Assembly: GCA_015227615.1 (NCBI GenBank)
Contig: JAALGZ010000037.1
Coordinates: forward strand, 186,001 to 250,000
Reading direction: 5' to 3'
Source: Labyrinthula sp. Ha
Lineage: Eukaryota > Sar > Bigyra > Labyrinthulida > Labyrinthulaceae
DNA: 64,000 nucleotides
Shown here: piece by piece, positions 56,022 through 64,000 of the stretch
Numbering within the stretch: the stretch's first letter is position 1
Layout: every line of letters starts with the position of its first letter
Notes under the pieces: generated by a model
What the model was told of the DNA's origin: nothing
The model's input: only the letters and a program-made list of their open reading frames with translations
Databases searched by the model: none
Translations under genes and position numbers: made by a program

Positions 56022-58390
56022 ATGAAAGTGAATAAGGAGATAACTAGGTTATTGTAAGATATTTCCTTCTCAAAGAATATAGATTTTCTCGTTGTCCACT
56101 TTTTGTTCTGAAAGAAGAGTTTGAAAGGTTATTAAATTTATTTCCAGCAGTTGATTACTTGTGGTATTTTTTGTCCTTATTTTAAGATAGGTTTCAAAAC
56201 TGTTCAATAAATGGTGATTATTTTAATATACTTTCTCAACCAAAAATATTTCCTAACTTAAAAGAGATAAAGTATTATCTTATTATTTACTTATTATAGT
56301 TTTTATTGGTGTAAAATAATATCTTTTGAGTCTTTTGATATGTTTATAAGCAAGAGAACAAGAGTTGGAAGTTGGTGGTATATTTTTCTTGTATTTCATA
56401 TTTAGGTTTGAACATACTAATTTTACTGCAAATGAGTTAACAATTATTTTTCAAACACTATCAAAAAATAATACTATGAAGCACTTATAGTAAACAAACC
56501 TTTTAGTTAAACTTTAGTGTTAAGGAGAATACGAATTATAGAGAATATCAAGAGAAAAAAACAATAATTGGAGGTGTGAAAAAATTGTTGGTGGGAAGTC
56601 CTTCTCTTTGCTATTTTAAGTTATGTTGTTTATTTTATTCATTCTTTAGCTTTGACTTATTTGATATTGAAGATTTTGAAATAGCTTTAATAAATCTAGT
56701 TGAGAAACATCCTTCACTTTTATATTTGGAAACAATAAACAAAAAAATAAAAAATAAAAAAAATATTTATATTATGCTTCACTCTATGTTGCAAAAAAGA
56801 TATGATCAAGAACTCTCTTTGAACGAACTTCAATTATTATTTATGGGTGATGGTAAAACTGGAAAAACTTCAACAATAAGAAGTTTATGTAAAAAAAGAT
56901 TTATGAAAGATATTTCTTCAACTTTGGTTTTAGAAGATACAAATATTTTTGAAATCAAGAAGCGCAAACTAAAACCTCTCACTAAATATGAACTCAGTGT
57001 TCAAAGAGTGAAAAAAGTTCTTGCTATTAAATATGATTTTGTTAATCAAGTAGAAAAACTCTCCAAATTCAATCTTCCTTTTGAAAAGGAACTTTTGGAA
57101 AGAACTGTTCAAGATGAAGAATTTCTAAAACTGTTCACGAGGGATTATAGATCTGAATATGAATCAAACAACCCTTTCTATCGTGTTTCTGATTTTGGAG
57201 GTCAAGAAGTTTTTTCTTCTCTTCATCATTTATTTATGAATCCAAATGCAGTTTATGTTCTTTTATTTAACTTAACAAAACAAAATAACAAAGATATGAA
57301 TAGGCTTAAATTTTGGTTGAAAAGTGTTGTCAAAAATGCTCCAAAAGCATCTATTATTTTTATTGGAACTTGTTTAAAACTATTTCTTAGGAAAAATAAA
57401 AAAGAAGAACTAGAGAAAACCGAATTAAAAGTCTTTAAACTCGTTTCTGAAACTTTTACTGATTTTCAGGTACCAACAAATGAGAAGATTAGTTTTTTTC
57501 CTATTGAGAATTCAAATCCTTCTTCGAAAACGCTTTCTGAGATACATAAAAAACTTAAAAGCTTTGCAAAAAAAGATGTATTTTTTACCAATTATGTTTC
57601 AGCTGAGTTAAGTTTACCTTGTGTTTGGATTTTATTCTTGGATAATTGTAGAGAAGAATCAAATTATATAAGTGTGAAAAACTTCAAGAATAAAGGAAAA
57701 GTTTGTAACTTTACTGAAGAAAATTTAGATGATATGCTTGATATTTATTCAAGAGCAGGAATTATTTTCTACCATAAAAACCTTGAGTTATCTGAAGAAG
57801 CAAATTTTATATTTTTTGCACCTTCCTATATAGCTCAAGCTTTAGGAAGTTTTATTCGGGATTCAAGTCTTCATCAACTTGCTTTTAGGTTGAATTCAGA
57901 GATTTTTCCTGAATATAGAAAATATATTGATTCTGGTATTATTAGAAAAACTTTATTCAATGTCCTTCTCAAAAAATATACTAAGGAAGAAAAAGAATAT
58001 GTTTTAAAAGTTGCTTTGAGTAGTATGGTTTTATTAAAATATGATGACAAAGAAGAAAGTTTTATTGTTCCAGAATTAATTCCTGTTTTAAAAGAAAGGA
58101 GAATTAGACCTTCAAAAGATACTGAAGACTATATTGAGTTTAAGAAACCAATTAGCTTGACAACGTTCTTAGATGTAGTACTTGAATACAAAAATGAACA
58201 TCAACCAAGAGATATTTTATTATATCGATATTTTGCAAGATTTATTTTCAATCCTGACAAAATTGTTGATATGTTTTTACTAAGTGAAAAAAAAATTGGT
58301 TTCAAGTTAGTAAAGAAGACATGGCTGCAAAGTACCATGGATATATTAAACACAACATTCAAGGATAAGTTGTCTTCTGACATGGTTTAG
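56022..58390 (+). CDS. LRR-Roc-COR (Roco family) protein with six 27-30 nt introns
   Basis: A Roco protein of about 732 aa: leucine-rich repeats, a Ras-like Roc GTPase, then a COR dimerisation region, with no kinase. Exons are 56022-56053, 56083-56163, 56191-56271, 56300-56377, 56406-56489, 56518-56619 and 56650-58390; introns are 29, 27, 28, 28, 28 and 30 nt, all phase 2 and all ending TAG. Splicing removes every stop and yields repeats such as FPNLKEINFYWCKIISFESF, ELTIIFQTLSKNNTMKHLYV and ALINLVEKHPSLLYL. Roc: P-loop GDGKTGKTS, switch II DFGGQE, but the fourth GTPase motif reads IGTCLK instead of a TKxD. COR: PCVWILF, IIFYHKNLEL, FFAPSYIAQAL, MVLLKYDD. An ATG at 56774 inside the last exon would miss the repeats. 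Confidence 0.85.
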
Positions 58391-59029
58391 TTTGAGTATT
58401 GTTAATTTTATTCAGTTGAGCAATAATTAAATTGCAAGAATTGTTTTATATTGTATCTATAGTTTGAGTTTATTTACTGATCTTATGTAATAAATATTTG
58501 TATTTGAAGTATAGCTCATAATACAAGGATATTTAATCATTAAGCATATGAACAGAACAAAAAGTGGAGAATGGAAATTTGTAACTCTTCTAGCTATTTA
58601 CGGCTGAAAACCAATAAAATGAGTGAGAGAAAAGAAAAGGCGTATACTAAGTGAAGGTTTAGATAAGTAGTGAGAAAAGTGCAGAAGCTTAAAGTTCAAG
58701 TTTAGAGCTTTAAATTGATATAAATAATGTCTTCTAACTAACTCGCAGTATTTGTTGAGATACGAGTCAATGAATAATTTGTAAATTTGTTTCTTTGATT
58801 GATAGGTTAATTGTTAGGCCGGTGTTTACAGTAATGTCATACTGTGATATAATAGTATGTAACTATCAAAGGAAGTCTTTGAGTAAATGTATATTTTCAA
58901 TCGAGGTCTAGGTTCGGAGGATAAGCGAGGCCGAGACGGCTAATAGGACTGAGACTGAGAACCCATAAGTTCAAGGTAATTACATTGCTTAAGAGTCTAG
59001 TAATGTTCTAACTGTAATATTCTTTCTTT
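58391..59029. other. Intergenic stretch after the Roco gene
   Basis: About 640 bp of AT-rich DNA with no gene or repeat that I can name. Around 58900-58960 GC is locally higher (GGCCGAGACGGC), without a tRNA-like fold. Confidence 0.4.
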
Positions 59030-59239
59030 TTTGATTTGTGTGCAATTTTTCCCACTTATATGAAATTCTAGGGTATTACTTTTATTATACGTGTGTAATT
59101 TACACTCGCTAATTAACTGGTCCAATTTTGAAAAGGCCAATTATGCCATATTAAATTCATAAAGCACAATCCAACAATCAACAAAAGCACATGAAAAGAC
59201 GATCAATAGATTGCAACCTCCAAGAGAGGTTTAAAAACT

Positions 59240-59264
59240 GTGAGAGGCGTACAGTGCCTCTCAC
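59240..59264. other. Perfect 9-bp hairpin inside the MULE
   Basis: GTGAGAGGC and GCCTCTCAC flank a 7-nt loop GTACAGT. It lies between the left terminal repeat and the transposase end. It could be a transcription-end or subterminal binding structure; function unknown. Confidence 0.45.
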
Positions 59265-59350
59265 TCGTTATGAATAAGGTTTTCTCTTTTTTTGTTTCTT
59301 AGGTTTGTACAGAAACCAATGAAAAAGAAACATAAAAGTAGAATGTGAAA

Positions 59351-59490
59351 CAGGATGAAAAACAATATGAAAATCGATGAAAAAGAAAAAGAAAAATCGA
59401 ATATCAACCAGGATGAAAAACTATATGAAAATCGATGAAAAAGAATATGAAACAGGAGGAAAAATAATATGAGAATAAACGCGAAAAAGA
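59351..59490 (+). repeat. 58-bp tandem repeat in the MULE
   Basis: CAGGATGAAAAACAATATGA at 59351 recurs at 59409 (one change) with continuing identity for about 37 bp, and a degenerate third copy starts near 59452. Purine-rich. Confidence 0.6.
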
Positions 59491-59621
59491 AACATGCAAA
59501 ATGGAATATGAAAAATATATTTCAATCAAAATATTGCTGCAAATTCATTCAAAAAAACGTATTCTCATTGAAAAGATCGAAGCAGATTAGCCCTCGCTTA
59601 GTAATTAAGTTACTGGCTAAG

Positions 59622-61722
59622 TTAGGAAAAATCTAATCTACTCGGGCGTACAACCTGGGTAGTACTAGGTTTCCTCGAACGCTTCCTGGGGGATTCAAAT
59701 GTCACAACGGTGTCATCTGAGACGCCCTGTAGCTGTGCAAAATTTCCATCAGTATTATTTTGCAATGCGCGTCTCATTTTTCTTACCGTTGCAAAAACTT
59801 TCCTCCATCCTTCGTCTGAATGTTTTGCTTCTTCTGCGAGCAACTTGCATTCAGCGAGGAGACGGGAGTACTTAGCTTCGGCACTTTTAGGAACCGCTTT
59901 CATCTCTAGGTCTGCAACTTTAACTTTGAACTCGATCCCTTTTGTCTCAGATGTTTTTACTCTTCCTAGCTCTTTTAACGCCACTTGGTACAATGGATGT
60001 TCTTTGTACCTCCATCTAGGAAGTAGATTACCTGGATTAATAAATTCTTCTCTTCTTTTGTCATACACCCTTGCGAAATGCCTGCAAGGGAGGTGATGAT
60101 CTTGCCATGTGGCACATGTGAACTTAGGCACAACATCATTTTTAAATTTTTTACTGTTAGAAGATGTGTTCCTCTAACTCTAAATGTAGAACAAAGAAAA
60201 ATGTACTTGTTTGGCTCAGGTTCCTGTTGAATCCAGCAACAGTGCATTAATTTTAGCTCCAACAACATCAAATCTTCAACTTTTTTGTAAACTTTAACAT
60301 CTTTTTAATTAACTTTTTGATTTTTTCTAGAGTACTCTTGAGGTAGGGATCAACAACTGCTTTGTGATATTTGATTAAGTTATCTCAAGTCCAAATTCTT
60401 AAATTCTACTGCATTCCTCTTTCTTTTAACTTTAAATGAAATGATTCTACTCTTTGTGCTGCTCGATGAGCAAATATTCAAAATTCTTTAGTGTGACTCC
60501 AACAAATGCTTTTTTTATCTTTCTCTAGAAACTTTAAATATTTTTGCTGAGCAGGTTCTGTAAACTTTTCCGTCATCTCTTTAAAATAATTGTCTAGAAC
60601 TCTAAGATTTGGAAAGGAATCTGTAATAGTTTCAGCTAATTTTTTTCTAAATTCAACTAAATTTGAACATTTAAGACCTTTAGCTGCTTCAGAAAAGGTT
60701 GCTGCAAGATGTTTCAAGCAACGAATGTGCTTAGCTCTAGAACTTTTAGCTACTTTAGCCAATGCAGGACTACCATCTGACATCATTACCTCAGCTTTGT
60801 TAAGATTAAGCTCTTCTAGGCCACGTTTCGCATCATTTGAGTTCTCATTTTCCATCTTCGTGCAGCCAAAATTGATTGTTTTTAAGAAACAATCAACTCC
60901 TACAGGGAACATAGCAACAAGACGATATCTTGTAAGTCCATGTGTAGTGTCGATTTGAATAGAATCACCGTAAAGTTCAGCTAATTTCAATTGAAGAGCC
61001 TCTTGAAACGTAACTCCAGTTATGATTGAACGATGATTGAAGTGTAAATTGAAAGATCCACCTCTTATAATGCATTTATTTCCACAATTCATTAATTTAA
61101 CAAGATTAGTATCTTCAAAATTAGAATTATTTTCTTTAGCTTTGTTCATTTCACGTCTAATTAATTGTTTTGAGAACAAAACTCCCGGAAATGAGCGGTG
61201 TAAAGCAATCATTGCTGATGAAGTGTTAGTTTCAGCAATGCCTAGAGTTTTAATGAACTGAAATTTCTCTGCTGTTAATTGCTGAATAAATTTTTTAATT
61301 CTTCCAAGAGCTTTAACGTCTTGATCGGTGTGATTTAGGTCACTAACTTAAAAAAAATATTTCATTTTCGTTGAATCAAAGTTAAGATTAACTCGAAATT
61401 GACAATGTTTAGAAGAACTACACTAAATGACACAACGTTTCAATTTTATTGTGTCCATTCCAAATTTAACTTTACTCAGTGCTGCACAAAAAAACACTGA
61501 TGTTCTCTTGAACTACTTAAAGCGACCGTTTGCAACCGTTGAATGGTGCAAAAACATCTCGTCTTCCGTGGCAGCTTCAAAATGTTCCCATACTTCTAGC
61601 TCTGTCCTTTCTGGGAAGTTTTCTGGGTCATTTTCCGAAGTTGAGACGTCCTCAATACTGTTCTCAATTTTTTTGCATTTTTTCCTTTTTTGTTTTTTCT
61701 GATTTTGGGTCAAATGGCCCAC
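59622..61722 (-). pseudogene. MULE transposase, broken
   Basis: The minus strand carries a Mutator-like transposase in pieces. From the N-terminal side: an acidic/Lys-rich stretch (61722-61513), a FLYWCH/WRKY-GCM1-like zinc finger (KLKRCVI..CSSSKHCQFRVN..DLNHTD, about 61490-61350), a helix pair (QDVKALGRIKKFIQQLTAEK), the DDE-type core (IQIDTTHGLTRYRLVAMFPV, VMMSDGSPALAKV, HIRCLKHLAATF; 61212-60478), then HRAAQRVESFHLKLK, and a SWIM zinc finger (TWQDHHLPCRHFARV) followed by a basic tail to 59622. Several stops and frame changes interrupt it, mostly in the zinc finger and before the SWIM part, so it is inactive. MULEs move by cut and paste. Domain order is typical of eukaryotic MULE/FAR1-related transposases. 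Confidence 0.85.
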
Positions 61723-61814
61723 TTTTTCCCTCCGCTACCTCCAAATTTTCGAGAAGTATGATTTTTGGCTATATGGCCCATATTTGAAATCCTGAAATCA
61801 CAAATGCCATTAAT

Positions 61815-63110
61815 TAGTTAATTAAGGATTAAATGGGCCTAGTGGCCTAACCTTCTACGAGCCTGGTGCTTACTACGCTCTTAACCTATCGAAGTTTGGT
61901 TATACTACTTGCTATGCTTCTTGTTACTATCAATATCTTGTTCTTTTCTCTGGTTCTTATTGGTCAGTTTCTCAGGATACCTGATTTCATTCGCCCAAGG
62001 TTGCATTACTCTAGATTATTCATACTTGATTTCCCAAAATGTTGATTTCCCAAAATCTCAATCCTAAATCAATCAAAAATTGCAAAAGGATTGAAATCTT
62101 TATCCGCCGAGCCAAGAAGGCCGAAGCAGACGATAGAAAGTGTCAATAACGTTCCTGAGGGTTACAGTGAAGCTTATGATGGATGTTTGAACAAGTTTTG
62201 AAACGATTTGAGCTGATTTTATCCAGAAGGTGGTAAGCTGAGTGTTCTGAAGGGTTCTGTTACATCGGGGTTTTAGATGGGGTTGATCCAAGGTCGTGAA
62301 CGGTGTATTCTTGCTTTCCATAACTCTTAGGGGTTCCAGGGAGGTGTATCGACAGGGTTTTGACTGGTTTCTGGGTCAGGATGTGGATTCTGGTTATTTG
62401 GGTGTTTGGCTGTTTTGGGTTGGGATGGAGTTAGGGAGGTTGGGAGGTCCATTCAGGCTGTATCTTAAGGGAGAAGGGGGCTGTGTTCCATTTATTGGCT
62501 GGGGTTGTAATATTTTTTAGATGCAGTTGCTAAATGTTCGGGTTCCAGGTTCAGGATGTTCCAGTGAGTCCAAGAAGTTCGCGTACATAGGTCAGGGGGT
62601 TTATTCTAGCTGGTGCAGTTCCACGGTATCTCGCTGCTTGTTCCAGATAGTTTTCTCTGCTTGGTGTTCTTGATCCTGTGCCCGGTACGTTGTAGGTTCT
62701 TCTTAGACGTATTGGTTGGGGTGGTCCGTGGTTTGGTGGATCCTGGATGGGCGGCACAGGATCGATATCCTCTTCTTCTTCTTCTAGACCAAGTTTTCTA
62801 CAGGCTTCAGTGGGAGTTATATACTTTGGATCTTTCGGTTCTAGATGGTTGTTTATTCCAGCTTCTCGAAGAATATGAACTTGTCTGCCAGCTGTTGCAT
62901 CGTCTGCATCTACATATTTTCTTCTCTGCTCAAGTAGAATCTTCTAGACGTCCAAGTCACCTTCACAGAACCTGTATTCTTGGATTGACACGTTGTTCAA
63001 GGTGGAGTTTATTTTCCTTGTCAAGAAGTTTAGCTTTTTCTTTATTTCACTGTTTAGGGGCCAGTTGCCGAGGTTATATATTCCAGGAGCTAAGACCATG
63101 CTGCGTGCTA
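61815..63110 (-). mobile_element. GC-richer unclassified insertion inside the MULE
   Basis: A 1.3-kb block is flanked by a perfect 15-bp direct repeat, ACAAATGCCATTAAT, at 61800-61814 and 63111-63125. This is what a target-site duplication of a late insertion looks like. The block is much richer in G and C than any neighbour. On the minus strand it carries protein-like frames from about 63.1 to 62.55 kb, starting MVLAPGIYNLGNWPLNSE and later Pro- and Arg-rich (PIQDPPNHGPPQPIRLRRTY); the coding part is broken. No known family, polymerase or integrase was recognised. A 15-bp duplication fits a non-LTR retroposon better than an LTR element, but this is inference. Confidence 0.5.
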
Positions 63111-63270
63111 ACAAATGCCATTAATGCCTTAATTTTACCTATGCCATGAATGGCCATTCGGACTAAAATTCCACCAATCACATGCCGAGTGTAAATTACA
63201 TGCGGGCAAAAAAGGCGGATTCCGAAATTCTTATTTCACGTATTCCCCGGACAAATCGACACTCTTCGAA

Positions 63271-64000
63271 TTCCCCCATTCAAAAAGATGTTAAAAATTC
63301 AGTTTTTAAATTCGAGGCTGCACTTTATACTTGGGGAGTTTAGGGCCACTTAAACAAGGTAAGACCTTGGTTCCATAAAATGATCTATCAGTGTAGGCAA
63401 ATCCATTTAACCTTTCAACTGTTCTACAGGGACTTTACCCAATGTTATCAACCTATTCTTCAACACCTAGATAGAAGTTGACAAAATAGTTACTATCCTG
63501 GTCGACCTTTGGAAAGTCACAGAACGTAGCAGAGTGGTTAATGGTAGTTAGTAGATACAGAGGTGAAACATTTCTCAAGAGGAAAAGAGCTCTGAATAGT
63601 ATAGTAATAATTCTCTCTCGAAAGACGTTATCTTAGATTTAAGAACTTTTGTAGCCTAGGTGAGCATACCCTTAACTTAACAAAATAGCTACAAACGCTA
63701 AACTAATTAAATCTAAAAGAGTGTTAAACCACAAAGTCATTTATATATTTTTGGTGTAACCTGATGAAATTTAAGTTAAACTACCTGTTATAAGTTGGAT
63801 TTAGCTTAGATTTTTCTTTTGAAGTTAAGAAATGAAATTAAAAGTTTAATTCTTAGCTGCTAAGTTCCTTTGAAACTACTAATCGAGTATAATGCGAGGC
63901 GAACATCATAGATATGCACTCTCTATAGTGCCATATGCGCAAACTACTTAGTATTTTCGATTTGATCTTAGGTATGAAAAGGGTGTTTTCAGCGAGCTAT
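63271..64000. other. Intergenic end of window
   Basis: About 730 bp of AT-rich DNA beyond the MULE end. No gene, RNA or repeat was recognised. Confidence 0.4.

Larger units (their letters stand above)
59030..63270. mobile_element. Degenerate MULE (Mutator-like) DNA transposon with a nested insertion
   Basis: Bounded by diverged terminal inverted repeats. The best-kept core is TGTAATTTACACTCG at 59094-59108 on the left and its complement at 63186-63200 on the right. Similarity continues inward (CCAATTTTGAAAAGGCCA against GGAATTTTAGTCCGAATGGCC) and outward (GAAATTCTAGGG against GAATTTCGGAA), so each repeat is roughly 100 bp or more. A MULE transposase remnant lies inside on the minus strand, and a second element is inserted at 61815-63110. 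A target-site duplication was not found. Confidence 0.7.

Noticed and set aside
58905-58975. GC-rich patch with GGTTCGGAGG suggesting a tRNA T arm
   Set aside because: No cloverleaf could be drawn on either strand.
59710-60096. 128-codon plus-strand frame
   Set aside because: Shadow of the transposase C-terminus (SWIM region), which has recognisable motifs on the other strand.
60590-60958. 122-codon plus-strand frame
   Set aside because: Antisense to the transposase core; no motif of its own.
62613-63149. 178-codon plus-strand frame, Leu/Ser/Cys-rich
   Set aside because: It is antisense to a minus-strand frame with more protein-like composition inside the nested insertion; Leu/Cys/Phe bias is typical of a shadow frame.
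1-64000. CRISPR arrays, bacterial operons or phage modules
   Set aside because: Genes are spliced and eukaryotic, no regularly spaced direct repeats with unique spacers exist, and the only regular array is the 45-bp minisatellite without spacers.

Overview
The window is nuclear DNA of a unicellular eukaryote. It is AT-rich, has a eukaryotic tRNA-Thr with an oligo-T polymerase III stop, and carries eukaryote-only families: eEF1B-gamma, the SUMO E1 subunit UBA2, a Tousled-like kinase, a MAP kinase, an LRR-Roc-COR protein, an LMBR1-family membrane protein and an A20/AN1 zinc-finger protein. The most telling trait is intron size. All ten introns I could place are 27-33 nt long and run from GT (nine of ten GTA) to TAG. 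Blastocystis, a stramenopile, is known for introns of about 30 nt. An ankyrin-HDAC, a Pfmap-2-like MAP kinase and a Roco protein would also fit a stramenopile, but the species cannot be named from this window.

Layout. 0-5 kb is a dense cluster: eEF1B-gamma (+, 5' end cut by the window edge), an ankyrin-HDAC fusion (-), a small mitoribosomal mS38-like gene (+) and an unknown basic protein (-). 5-11.9 kb has no convincing gene and holds one tRNA-derived SINE candidate. 12-14.4 kb has an A20/AN1 zinc-finger gene (+) and an LMBR1-family membrane protein (-). 14.4-19.3 kb is gene-poor, with a few coding-like fragments. 19.3-24.5 kb is a second cluster: UBA2 (-) divergent from a Tousled-like kinase (+), then a PH-domain protein with a Rho-like pseudo-GTPase domain (-). 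24.5-34.5 kb contains only an MhpD-type hydratase-like gene (-). 34.5-37.5 kb has a cytochrome P450 (+) facing a bZIP-like gene (-). 41.8-44.6 kb has an unknown helical protein (+) and an atypical MAP kinase (-) with a stop codon exactly at its catalytic lysine. 48-51.4 kb has a 1-kb inverted-repeat transposon, a tRNA-Thr and mitochondrial methylmalonyl-CoA mutase. 51.5-55.7 kb is a gene-free segment with a decayed myosin-head pseudogene, bounded by AACGTTAA-rich ends. 56.0-58.4 kb is the LRR-Roc-COR gene, whose first six exons are small and were recovered here by splicing out 27-30 nt introns. 59.0-63.3 kb is a degenerate MULE DNA transposon with a second, GC-richer insertion inside it, marked by a 15-bp direct repeat.

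Connections. A 16-bp motif, AATTGCCCAAAATATT, lies 20-130 bp upstream of at least three gene pairs or genes (mS38/ANK-HDAC, UBA2/TLK, PH protein) and looks like a core promoter or proximal element. Methylmalonyl-CoA mutase needs vitamin B12, and one LMBR1-family branch (LMBD1) exports lysosomal B12, so those two genes may share a pathway, although they are not neighbours. HDAC and TLK both act on chromatin, but nothing in the sequence links them further.
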